Shown: piece after piece, positions 8,351 through 18,087 of the stretch
How positions within the stretch are numbered: position 1 is the stretch's first letter
Layout of the letters: each line of letters begins with the position of its first letter
DNA from: an uncultured Phocaeicola sp.
GTDB lineage: Bacteria > Bacteroidota > Bacteroidia > Bacteroidales > Bacteroidaceae
NCBI GenBank assembly: GCA_944319745.1
Contig: CALUET010000010.1
Span: 1 to 64,000, forward strand
Direction of reading: 5' to 3'
DNA: 64,000 bases
Program-made: the position numbers and the translations under genes
The notes under the pieces: model-generated
What the model was told of the DNA's origin: nothing
Seen by the model: only the letters and a program-made list of their open reading frames with translations
Databases searched by the model: none

Positions 8351-8637
8351 AATAAAAAAAGGCATGGGAGTCTGTACTCTGCTTATCCCAAAGCCCAGGC
8401 TCTCGCATGCCCATCTATAAGGATAAGCAACGCAGCCAGCCCACGCCAGGAATCAGTATGCAGACATCTCCCGCACGAACGCAGAAAGACGTTGATACAG
8501 CACCTGAATGGACGTCACCCGTTGCCCTATCTTCCTATAGATTCAAATTTGCGAGATTTGGACTTTAGAAGATAACGCTCAAGTAAACGCCTTCTTTTTT
8601 ATAAAAAGCATCCCACTGCCCCCACCGGGCCAGCTAG
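8351..8637 (-). ncRNA. Strongly structured RNA of about 290 nt with its own promoter and U-tract end
   Basis: On the bottom strand a -7 box (8651-8644) sets a start near 8637. The 5' arm at 8620-8611 (GGCAGUGGGA) pairs with the 3' arm at 8369-8361 (UCCCAUGCC) with one bulged G, closing the molecule, and a U-rich tract follows at 8360-8351. Inside are GCUUAUCC/GGAUAAGC, UAUCUUC/GAAGAUA and GACGU/ACGUC helices. A closed fold between a Bacteroidetes promoter and a terminator is what is described for the Bacteroidales-1 RNA motif; a 6S-type RNA is the other candidate. RNase P and tmRNA core motifs were not found. Because the lipoprotein gene starts 54 nt further on, it could also be a cis-acting leader. 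Confidence 0.65.
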
Positions 8638-8643
8638 ACTTTG

Positions 8644-8651
8644 CAAAGATA
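8644..8651 (-). promoter_or_regulatory. -7 box of the structured RNA
   Basis: TATCTTTG reads on the bottom strand (8651-8644), with a T-rich -33 region (TTTACAAA-like) about 20 nt further upstream. It would start transcription just before the paired 5' arm at 8620. Confidence 0.6.
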
Positions 8652-8812
8652 TATGATATTTTTGTAAATATCATAAAATTATCAGCATTTTTATATCCGA
8701 TGATATAACTTTCATTACCACCTAATTTCTGTGAAGTATTGCTCCCATTCATACATTAATAATAAAGAAATTTTGGTAATCCGCAATGCAACCTTTCCCT
8801 GCTCTCCGGCGC

Positions 8813-8922
8813 ATCCATAATCTAAAGCCTTCCATCATCCTTTTCCGTTCTATTTAAAAACAATCTAAATAACTTGCATATTATATTATGAACTCATATC
8901 TTTGCCGCAAAATGAATATGAG
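8813..8922 (+). promoter_or_regulatory. feoAB promoter (copy B of the duplicated block) with overlapping dyad
   Basis: The -33-like TTG (8874-8876) and -7 TATCTTTG (8897-8904) are well spaced and place transcription near 8911, 12 nt before the ATG at 8923. A dyad CTCATAT (8893-8899) and ATATGAG (8916-8922), spaced by 16 nt, overlaps the -7 box and abuts the start codon. A regulator bound there would block initiation; an iron-responsive repressor is a reasonable guess, not shown. The block from 8813 to 8934 recurs at 2968-3087. Confidence 0.7.
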
Positions 8923-11403
8923 ATGAAATTATCAGAGCTGAAGACCGGACAGAAAGGAGTTATCATTAAAGTACTCGGGCACGGAGGATTCCGCCGCCGC
9001 ATCATCGAGATGGGTTTTATAAAAGGTAAAACCGTAGAAGTCTTACTGAACGCACCTTTGAAAGATCCCGTAAAATATAAAATCATGGGATATGAGATTT
9101 CTTTACGCAGACAGGAGGCCGCCATGATAGAAGTGGTGAGCGAAGAAGAAGCACGCAGCCTGCTGAAAGAAACCGGTTCCCTGAGTCCGCTTGCCGAAGA
9201 CATACCGGTGTCGGACGAAGAAATGAAAGCCATCGCACAAGGAAAACGACGTATTATCAATGTTGCGTTGGTGGGAAATCCGAATTGCGGGAAAACTTCT
9301 CTTTTCAACATTGCCTCGGGTGCGCACGAGCATGTGGGCAATTACAGCGGGGTAACGGTAGATGCCAAAGAAGGATTCTTCACGTTTCAGGGATACCGCT
9401 TCCGCCTGATAGACCTGCCGGGCACTTATTCTCTTTCCGCCTACAGCCCGGAGGAACTTTACGTACGCAAACATATCATCAATGAAACGCCGGATGTTAT
9501 TATCAATGTAGTGGACGCAGGAAACATAGAACGCAATCTGTACCTCACCACGCAACTGATAGACATGAATGTGCGCATGGTCATTGCGCTCAACATGTAC
9601 GATGCTCTGCAAAGCAGCGGGAACACTCTCGACTATAAGAAACTGGGAAAGCTTTTGGGTGTACCCATCGTTCCCACCATAAGCCGCACGGGTGAAGGCA
9701 TAAACAACCTGTTCCACACGATTATCAACCTGTATGAAGGAGCCGATTTCATAGGGCAAAAGGCCGAAATAGAAAACGAGGCACTGCGCGAATTCCGCCA
9801 ATGGCACGACGAAAACGTGCCCGACCATAAATACGGGGCGAAGGAGGATGACGAAGGCAATTTCGAGCCGAAAAGTTTTATCCGCCATATCCACATCAAT
9901 CACGGGGCGGAACTGGAAAGAAGCATCGACGCCATAAAGAAAGAAATCGGACGGACAGAGAACATCCGTTCCCGATATTCCACCCGTTTCCTGGCCATCA
10001 AACTGCTGGAAAACGACAAGGACATTGAACAACACGTCATTTCTCTCCTGCCCAACAAAGACGAAATTTTAAAAATACGCGACAAGGAAGCCCAACGCAT
10101 ACGACAGGTGCTGAATGAAGACAGCGAACAAGCCATCACAGATGCCAAGTACGGTTTCATATCGGGTGCCCTGAAAGAGACTTATGTAGACAATCATAAG
10201 AACAATCAGCTCTTCACACACATCGTCGACAGTATCGTCACACACCGCATCTGGGGCTTTCCCATATTCTTCATCTTCCTGTATCTGATGTTCGAATGTA
10301 CCTTCGTTTTGGGAGAATACCCCATGATGGGCATCGAATGGATCGTGGAACAATTGGGCAACCTGACCGAAAGATTCATGCCCGACGGAGCGTTGAAAGA
10401 CCTGATCGTCGACGGAATCATCGGAGGTGTGGGGGCCGTCATCGTATTCCTTCCCAACATCTTATTGCTATACCTGTTTATTTCTCTGATGGAAGATTCC
10501 GGCTACATGGCCAGAGCCGCCTTCATCATGGACAAGATTATGCATAAGATGGGGTTGCACGGCAAATCGTTTATCCCTCTCATCATGGGCTTCGGCTGTA
10601 ACGTACCGGCCATCATGGCCTCACGTATCATCGAAAGCCGCAAATCGCGCCTGGTCACCATGCTGGTCACACCGCTTATTTCCTGCAGTGCGCGCCTGCC
10701 CATTTACCTCATCCTGATAGGAGCATTCTTCCCCGGAAGAGAAAGCCTGGTGCTTTTATCGCTTTACGTCATCGGCATCATACTGGCCGTGGTGATGGCA
10801 CGCATCTTCAGTCGTTTCATCATAAAAGGAGACGACACTCCCTTCGTCATGGAACTTCCTCCCTATCGTATGCCGACTTGCAAAGCGGTATTTCGTCACA
10901 CATGGGATAAGGGGAAACAATATCTCAAAAAAATGGGAGGCATCATCATGGTAGCTTCCATCATCATCTGGTTCCTGGGGTATTATCCGAATCATGAGAG
11001 CTACGCCACACCCGTAGAACAACAAGAGAATTCTTACATAGGAAAGCTGGGAAAAGCCATAGAGCCTGCCATCGAGCCGTTAGGATTCGACTGGAAAATG
11101 GGTATCGGCCTACTCTCGGGAGTGGGAGCAAAAGAACTGGTGGTCAGCTCGCTGGGAGTGCTTTATGCCAACGACAGCGACATCGAAGCAACAAGCCTGG
11201 CCGAACACATGTCCATCACCCCGCTCGTTGCATTCGCATACATGATTTTTGTGCTCATCTACTTCCCGTGTATAGCCACGATAGCCGCCATCAAGCAAGA
11301 ATCGGGCAGCTGGAAATGGGCGGTTTTCACCGCACTATACACCACGCTGCTGGCATGGATTGCTTCGTTTGCGGTCTTCAGAATAGGCAGTTTATTGTTT
11401 TAA
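8923..11403 (+). CDS. feoB: Ferrous iron transport protein FeoA-FeoB fusion
   Basis: This inner-membrane Fe(II) transporter is 826 aa from ATG 8923. The frame opens with TTG at 8902, but the promoter -7 box overlaps that codon, so it cannot be the start. Residues 1 to about 75 form the FeoA SH3-like domain (MKLSELKTGQ). The FeoB G domain follows: G1 GNPNCGKT (about 118-125), G2 in SGVTVDAKEG, G3 DLPGTYSLS and G4 NMYD. Two Gate-type hydrophobic repeats come next, with GFGCNVPAIMASR and the GVGAKELVVSSLGVLY segment, ending in a hydrophobic tail. FeoA-FeoB fusions are common in Bacteroidetes. The small Cys-rich gene 12 nt downstream is its usual companion. Confidence 0.97.
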   Translation: MKLSELKTGQKGVIIKVLGHGGFRRRIIEMGFIKGKTVEVLLNAPLKDPVKYKIMGYEISLRRQEAAMIEVVSEEEARSLLKETGSLSPLAEDIPVSDEEMKAIAQGKRRIINVALVGNPNCGKTSLFNIASGAHEHVGNYSGVTVDAKEGFFTFQGYRFRLIDLPGTYSLSAYSPEELYVRKHIINETPDVIINVVDAGNIERNLYLTTQLIDMNVRMVIALNMYDALQSSGNTLDYKKLGKLLGVPIVPTISRTGEGINNLFHTIINLYEGADFIGQKAEIENEALREFRQWHDENVPDHKYGAKEDDEGNFEPKSFIRHIHINHGAELERSIDAIKKEIGRTENIRSRYSTRFLAIKLLENDKDIEQHVISLLPNKDEILKIRDKEAQRIRQVLNEDSEQAITDAKYGFISGALKETYVDNHKNNQLFTHIVDSIVTHRIWGFPIFFIFLYLMFECTFVLGEYPMMGIEWIVEQLGNLTERFMPDGALKDLIVDGIIGGVGAVIVFLPNILLLYLFISLMEDSGYMARAAFIMDKIMHKMGLHGKSFIPLIMGFGCNVPAIMASRIIESRKSRLVTMLVTPLISCSARLPIYLILIGAFFPGRESLVLLSLYVIGIILAVVMARIFSRFIIKGDDTPFVMELPPYRMPTCKAVFRHTWDKGKQYLKKMGGIIMVASIIIWFLGYYPNHESYATPVEQQENSYIGKLGKAIEPAIEPLGFDWKMGIGLLSGVGAKELVVSSLGVLYANDSDIEATSLAEHMSITPLVAFAYMIFVLIYFPCIATIAAIKQESGSWKWAVFTALYTTLLAWIASFAVFRIGSLLF

Positions 11404-11415
11404 ACCGGTAGGAAT

Positions 11416-11586
11416 ATGGATATACAAGACATACTTGTAGGCATCATTGTTCTTCTCTGCATCTTATATACGGGGAAACATTTCCTTGGTTTCTTTCGGA
11501 AAAAGAAGGGGAAAAGCACCGGATGCGGATGTAATTGTGCCGGCTGCCACAAGGCTGAAATGAGAAAAGATTGCGACGAAAAATAA
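11416..11586 (+). CDS. FeoB-associated Cys-rich membrane protein
   Basis: This 56-aa protein has one N-terminal hydrophobic helix (ILVGIIVLLCILYTG), a basic patch (FFRKKKGK) and a Cys cluster TGCGCNCAGCH, with another Cys near the end. It matches the small FeoB-associated Cys-rich family by architecture and position, 12 nt after feoAB, and is surely co-transcribed. Such proteins are thought to assist iron handling at FeoB, possibly through metal or redox chemistry of the Cys cluster. It would anchor in the inner membrane with the Cys end probably cytosolic. Confidence 0.85.
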   Translation: MDIQDILVGIIVLLCILYTGKHFLGFFRKKKGKSTGCGCNCAGCHKAEMRKDCDEK

Positions 11587-11603
11587 AAAAAGAGCGAGTT
11601 TTC

Positions 11604-11633
11604 TTGCAGATTAAAAAAATAGTCGTACCTTTG
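11604..11633 (+). promoter_or_regulatory. Promoter of tRNA-Cys
   Basis: -33 TTG at 11604-11606 and -7 TACCTTTG at 11626-11633, 19 nt apart, place transcription about 35 nt before the tRNA. Confidence 0.7.
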
Positions 11634-11673
11634 CAACGCTGTAAAAAAACAGGGCAGCAAGAACTCTTTTGAC

Positions 11674-11745
11674 GGTTCCTTGGATGAGTGGCTTAGTCAG
11701 CGGTCTGCAAAACCGCGTACGGCGGTTCGAATCCGCCAGGGACCT
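11674..11745 (+). tRNA. tRNA-Cys (anticodon GCA)
   Basis: The acceptor arms GGTTCCT (11674-11680) and AGGGACC (11738-11744) pair over 7 positions, one of them G-U. The anticodon stem GCGGT/ACCGC encloses CTGCAAA, giving anticodon GCA. The T arm is GGCGG-TTCGAAT-CCGCC. The discriminator base is T, as expected for tRNA-Cys. The 3' CCA is not encoded and must be added after transcription. Confidence 0.95.
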
Positions 11746-11770
11746 CTCAATACACTAAAAGGAAGAAGGA

Positions 11771-11808
11771 AATCTTCGGGTGACAATCGCCCGAAGATTT
11801 TTTTTGTT
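11771..11808 (+). terminator. Terminator after tRNA-Cys
   Basis: A 10-bp perfect stem (11771-11780 with 11790-11799), 9-nt loop and a run of T make a classic intrinsic terminator that separates the tRNA unit from the thi operon. Confidence 0.9.
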
Positions 11809-11848
11809 TCAATACATTCTTTTCCGCGCATTCTTTAGTGCCTTTCTA

Positions 11849-11877
11849 TTGAAAATCCCGTTTTTTTTATACCTTTG
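11849..11877 (+). promoter_or_regulatory. Promoter of the thiamine operon
   Basis: -7 TACCTTTG at 11870-11877 with TTG at 11849-11851, 18 nt upstream, just before the TPP riboswitch. Confidence 0.7.
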
Positions 11878-11890
11878 CATCAAACGTAAG

Positions 11891-11974
11891 AACAAAGGGG
11901 TGCCCCCATGCGAACAACGGGCTGAGATCATACCCTACGAACCTGATGCGGTTAATACCGCCGAAGGGATTGTT
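11891..11974 (+). promoter_or_regulatory. TPP riboswitch (THI element)
   Basis: The conserved TPP aptamer segments are present: GGGGTGCCCC near 11897, the core GGGCTGAGATCATACCC (about 11919-11935), the ACCTGAT block (11941-11947), and the closing CCGAAGGGA. Outer helix P1 pairs 11891-11895 with 11970-11974. It controls thiS-thiE-thiG-thiC-thiH-thiF by sensing thiamine pyrophosphate. The expression platform between 11975 and 12049 is not obvious; translational control of thiS is likely. Confidence 0.95.
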
Positions 11975-12049
11975 GCCGGACATATCTTTGCTTTCTCTCT
12001 CCGCCAAGTGGTTGCCTTCTTTGTCTTACCCGCATAAAACAAACCGATT

Positions 12050-12250
12050 ATGAAACTTGTGGTAAACAACAAAGAAACAGAATTATTGCAGGGCAATACC
12101 GTTGCCGACCTGATAAAACAACTCGAACTGCCTTCGCAAGGCATCGCTGTAGCATTGCATAACCGCATGGTTCCCCGTAAACAATGGGAAGAACAACCTC
12201 TGCAAGAGGGCGACAGTCTGATAATCATAAAAGCAGCTTGCGGAGGATAA
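12050..12250 (+). CDS. thiS: Sulfur carrier protein ThiS
   Basis: This 66-aa ubiquitin-like protein ends in the diagnostic Gly-Gly (KAACGG). The terminal Gly is adenylated by ThiF and converted to a thiocarboxylate that donates sulfur to the thiazole ring at ThiG. It is the first gene after the riboswitch, and its stop overlaps the thiE start (TAATG). Confidence 0.95.
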   Translation: MKLVVNNKETELLQGNTVADLIKQLELPSQGIAVALHNRMVPRKQWEEQPLQEGDSLIIIKAACGG

Positions 12251-12876
12251 TGCCTATGGTACTGCAATTCATCACCCACTACACAGAAAAATATACGTAC
12301 TACGATTCGGCCGTCATGGCACTTAAAGGCGGATGCCGCTGGATACAGTTACGCATGAAGGAGGCTTCCGACGAAGATGCCGAGAGAGAAGCCGTACGCA
12401 TACAGGCCCTGTGCAAACAATACGGGGCGACATTCATCATCGACGACCGCGTGGAACTGGTGAAAAAGCTGAATGCCGACGGGATACATCTGGGGAAAAA
12501 CGACATGCCCATAAACGAAGCGCGGAAAATACTGGGCAACGACTGCATCATAGGAGGCACAGCCAATACATTCGACGACGTACTGATGCACTACAAGAAC
12601 GGTGCGAACTACGTGGGTTGCGGCCCGTTCCGCTTCACGACAACAAAGAAAAACCTCAGTCCCATACTAGGGCTGGACGGATACCGCCACATTGTTACGG
12701 AAATGAAAGCGGCAAACATCCGCATCCCCATCGTGGCCATTGGGGGAATCACCCGAAAAGATATTCCGGACATCCTGCACACGGGAGTCGACGGAATAGC
12801 ACTCAGCGGTTCCATCCTGCACGCCGACGATCCGATAACCGAAATGAAACAATTATTATCGCTAAAACTTTCGTAA
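12250..12876 (+). CDS. thiE: Thiamine-phosphate synthase ThiE
   Basis: This 208-aa (beta/alpha)8 enzyme joins the pyrimidine HMP-PP and thiazole phosphate to thiamine phosphate. Family motifs are intact: WIQLRMKEA, IIDDRVEL, ADGIHLGKNDM, NYVGCGPFRFTTTK with the pyrophosphate-binding residues, and VAIGGI. The start is taken at the ATG that overlaps the thiS stop (12250); an ATG two codons on (12256) is equally plausible. A longer upstream frame from 12184 overlaps thiS in another frame and is rejected. Confidence 0.95.
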   Translation: MPMVLQFITHYTEKYTYYDSAVMALKGGCRWIQLRMKEASDEDAEREAVRIQALCKQYGATFIIDDRVELVKKLNADGIHLGKNDMPINEARKILGNDCIIGGTANTFDDVLMHYKNGANYVGCGPFRFTTTKKNLSPILGLDGYRHIVTEMKAANIRIPIVAIGGITRKDIPDILHTGVDGIALSGSILHADDPITEMKQLLSLKLS

Positions 12877-12890
12877 ACAAATAACTCATT

Positions 12891-15379
<2,489 letters not shown>

Positions 15380-15507
15380 CAGACGGCGGAAGGAACCGGT
15401 TTTTCCGAAAGGGATACAACCGGCAACCGCATGACTGTCCCGAATTCGAAGTGAAAAACATACGGAAAGTTTACAGCTTCCCACAAAAATATAATTGCAA
15501 CAAGACA

Positions 15508-16635
15508 ATGTTTAGTGAAGAATTAGAAAAAATAAGCTGGGAGGAAACCACAAAGGCCATTTACTCCAAAACCGAGGCCGACGTAGTTCGCGCTTTGGGA
15601 AAGCAACATTGCGATGTAGACGACTTCATGGCCTTGATATCGCCTACAGCGGAAAAATACATAGAGCCGATGGCTCGTTTAAGCCGTCGCTACACGGAAG
15701 AACGGTTCGGAAGAACCATTTCCATGTTTATTCCCCTATATCTTACCAATTCGTGTACAAACTCTTGCGTCTATTGCGGTTTTCACATCAGCAACCCGAT
15801 GGCACGCACCATTCTCACCCCCGAGGAAATAGAAAACGAATATCGCGCCATCAAGAAACTTGCCCCGTTTGAAAACCTGCTGATCGTAACGGGAGAAAAC
15901 CCGGCAAAAGCCGGAGTACCGTATCTGGCACGGGCACTCGACCTTGCAAAGCCATATTTCTCGAACCTGAAGATTGAGGTCATGCCCCTGAAAACAGAAG
16001 AATATGCCGAGCTTATCCGCCACGGCTTGAACGGGGTAATCTGCTTTCAAGAGACTTACAACCGCGCCCGTTACAACATATATCACCCGCGAGGCATGAA
16101 GTCGAAATTCGAATGGCGCGTAAACGGCTTCGACCGCATGGGACAGGCCGGCGTACATTCCATCGGGATGGGGGTATTGATCGGGCTGGAAGACTGGCGT
16201 ACCGATGTCACCATGATGGCTTATCACCTGCGCTATCTGCAAAAGCATTATTGGAAAACCAAGTATAGTGTGAACTTTCCGCGCATGCGTCCGGCCGAAA
16301 ACGAAGGCTTCCAGCCCAACGTTATCATGAGCAATAAGGAACTGGCACAGGTAACTTTTGCCATGCGCATCTTCGATCATGACGTAGACATCTCCTACTC
16401 TACACGCGAACCGGCCAACATCCGCAACCACATGGCTACGCTGGGCGTTACGACCATGAGCGCGGAGAGCAAAACCGAACCGGGAGGATATTATACTTAC
16501 CCGCAGGCCCTCGAGCAATTTCACGTAAGCGACGAACGTACCGCCGCAGAAATAGAACGTACATTGAAGAATCTGGGCAGGGAACCGGTGTGGAAAGACT
16601 GGGATGCTTCATTCGACCATATTGCAAGAGTATGA
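15508..16635 (+). CDS. thiH: 2-iminoacetate synthase ThiH
   Basis: This 375-aa radical SAM tyrosine lyase supplies dehydroglycine to ThiG for thiazole formation. The cluster motif is CTNSCVYCGF (CX3CX2C). The frame is open from 15304, but the first 68 codons have no ThiH similarity and overlap the end of thiC, so the start is set at MFSEELEKISW. The stop overlaps the thiF start by 4 bp (ATGA), indicating translational coupling. The ThiGH route is the anaerobic alternative to glycine oxidase. Confidence 0.95.
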   Translation: MFSEELEKISWEETTKAIYSKTEADVVRALGKQHCDVDDFMALISPTAEKYIEPMARLSRRYTEERFGRTISMFIPLYLTNSCTNSCVYCGFHISNPMARTILTPEEIENEYRAIKKLAPFENLLIVTGENPAKAGVPYLARALDLAKPYFSNLKIEVMPLKTEEYAELIRHGLNGVICFQETYNRARYNIYHPRGMKSKFEWRVNGFDRMGQAGVHSIGMGVLIGLEDWRTDVTMMAYHLRYLQKHYWKTKYSVNFPRMRPAENEGFQPNVIMSNKELAQVTFAMRIFDHDVDISYSTREPANIRNHMATLGVTTMSAESKTEPGGYYTYPQALEQFHVSDERTAAEIERTLKNLGREPVWKDWDASFDHIARV

Positions 16636-17327
16636 CGGAAAGATATAACCGCCAAATGCTCCTTCCGGAGATAGGCAAAGAAGGGCAAGACAAATTACGG
16701 CATGCCCGTGTATTAATTGTCGGCGTGGGCGGATTAGGTTCCCCCATCGCCCTTTACCTTGCCGGGGCAGGCATCGGCACTCTCGGGCTGATAGACAATG
16801 ACAATGTGAGCGAAAGCAACCTGCAACGTCAGATTCTTTACACCGAAAGAGAGGTTGGGAAACCCAAGGTTATTTGCGCCAAACAGCGACTGAATGCGCT
16901 GAACAGCGAGATAACCATCCATGCTTACAACGAACGATTCACACCGGAAAATGCAAAACAACTCGTTGACTTGTACGACATCATCGTAGACGGATGCGAC
17001 AACTTCGGCACCCGATACCTGATTAACGACGTTTGCATCGAACTGGGAAAAGTATATGTTTACGGAGCCATTCGGGAATTCGACGGACAAGTCTCTGTCT
17101 TTAACCATCAAGGCGGAAGAAATTACCGGGATTTATTCCCCGATGAAAAAGAAATGCTGGCACTCCCCTCTCCGTCCAAGGGCGTGCTGGGAATAATTCC
17201 CGGCATCATTGGTTGCATGGAAGCCAATGAAATCATCAAAATAATCTGTGGGTATGGAGAAATCTTAAGCGGGAAATTATGGACCATCGACCTTAAAACC
17301 CTGCACACAAATACTATTTTATTCTGA
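16632..17327 (+). CDS. thiF: ThiS adenylyltransferase ThiF (zinc cysteines absent)
   Basis: This 231-aa E1-like enzyme activates the ThiS C-terminus with ATP. The nucleotide-binding GVGGLGSP, SNLQRQILY and DGCDNFGTRYLIND blocks are intact. The two CxxC zinc-binding pairs usual in ThiF and MoeB are missing: the first pair position reads NYRD (RNYRDLFP), the following Cys is replaced around LPSPSKGVLG, and the C-terminus has none. It is still ThiF by context, the last gene under the riboswitch, with a 4-bp overlap with thiH. A frame open from 16590 is trimmed to the coupled ATG at 16632. Confidence 0.9.
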   Translation: MTERYNRQMLLPEIGKEGQDKLRHARVLIVGVGGLGSPIALYLAGAGIGTLGLIDNDNVSESNLQRQILYTEREVGKPKVICAKQRLNALNSEITIHAYNERFTPENAKQLVDLYDIIVDGCDNFGTRYLINDVCIELGKVYVYGAIREFDGQVSVFNHQGGRNYRDLFPDEKEMLALPSPSKGVLGIIPGIIGCMEANEIIKIICGYGEILSGKLWTIDLKTLHTNTILF

Positions 17328-17355
17328 AAGATTAGGAATATTACAATCAGCTTAC

Positions 17356-17363
17356 TACCTTTG
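17356..17363 (+). promoter_or_regulatory. -7 box of the second ThiE/TenI gene
   Basis: TACCTTTG at 17356-17363 lies 20 nt before the ATG at 17384. No clear -33 element is seen. It would transcribe the gene independently of the TPP riboswitch. Confidence 0.5.
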
Positions 17364-17383
17364 CACACAATTTTTCAGAAGAG

Positions 17384-17992
17384 ATGAAATTGATAGTCAT
17401 AACGACTCCCACATATTTTGTGGAAGAGGATCAAATCATAACGGCACTTTTCGAGGAAGGACTCGATATTCTGCACCTGCGTAAACCCAATCTTCCTGCG
17501 GTTTATGCGGAACGTTTGCTGACACTCATCCCGGATAAATTTCATAAACGCATCGTCATACACGACCATTTTTACCTGAAAGAAGAATATAAACTGAAAG
17601 GAATCCATTTAAGCAACCGCAACCCCATAGTGCCCGATAACTATACGGGACATGTAAGCGCGTCATGTCATACGTTTGACGAAGTGAATGCCGACAAGAA
17701 GAATTGCGACTATGTATTTCTAAGCCCGATTTTCGACAGTATCTCAAAGGAAGGATACCACTCACACTTCTCGGACGAAGACATCAGGGAAGCCGTCAGA
17801 CAGGGAATCATAGACCGGAAAGTAATTGCATTGGGCGGGGTGAGCGATGAAAATATCGTGTGCATAAAAGATTTCGGCTTCGGCGGAGCTGCTGTATTGG
17901 GCAGTTTATGGAACAAATTCGATCCGGCATCCGATTACAATTATCAGAATTTAATCACTTACTTCAGGCAACTAAAAGAATTGGCCGATTAA
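17384..17992 (+). CDS. ThiE-like / TenI-like protein
   Basis: This 202-aa TIM-barrel protein of the thiamine-phosphate synthase family diverges from the ThiE at 12250. Matching positions read LHLRKPN for LQLRMKE, VIHDHFYL for the usual DDR-containing strand, GIHLSNRNP for GIHLGKND, and YVFLSPIFDSISKEGY for the GPxxxTxTK pyrophosphate site. The altered residues suggest a TenI-like role in thiazole aromatisation rather than coupling, though TenI and ThiE cannot be separated firmly from sequence. It has its own promoter after thiF and a different regulatory setting. Confidence 0.75.
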   Translation: MKLIVITTPTYFVEEDQIITALFEEGLDILHLRKPNLPAVYAERLLTLIPDKFHKRIVIHDHFYLKEEYKLKGIHLSNRNPIVPDNYTGHVSASCHTFDEVNADKKNCDYVFLSPIFDSISKEGYHSHFSDEDIREAVRQGIIDRKVIALGGVSDENIVCIKDFGFGGAAVLGSLWNKFDPASDYNYQNLITYFRQLKELAD

Positions 17993-18020
17993 TTCCCGTT
18001 CATAAAAAAATGCCAATCCG

Positions 18021-18051
18021 TTTGCCAATGTTCATGGAATAGCTAACTTTG
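18021..18051 (+). promoter_or_regulatory. Promoter of prs
   Basis: A consensus pair: -33 TTTG at 18021-18024 and -7 TAACTTTG at 18044-18051, 19 nt apart, 36 nt before the prs ATG. Confidence 0.8.
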
Positions 18052-18087
18052 CAAAATATAATTTTACGATAACATTTTCATCATACA

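Noticed and set aside
8298..8414. N-terminal extension of the LPP20-like lipoprotein
   Set aside because: It would place 39 residues before a good signal peptide and reads through the 3' end of the structured RNA.
8351..8637. RNase P RNA or tmRNA
   Set aside because: Neither the RNase P core blocks nor a tRNA-like end with tag reading frame could be found.
8902..8922. TTG start of feoAB giving seven extra residues
   Set aside because: The codon overlaps the -7 promoter box, so it would not be in the transcript.
9103..10035. 310-codon open frame antisense to feoAB
   Set aside because: Its composition mirrors the real feoAB frame, and it has no promoter or family.
15736..16524. 262-codon frame antisense to thiH
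   Set aside because: Shadow of the thiH coding frame; no family match and no start signal.
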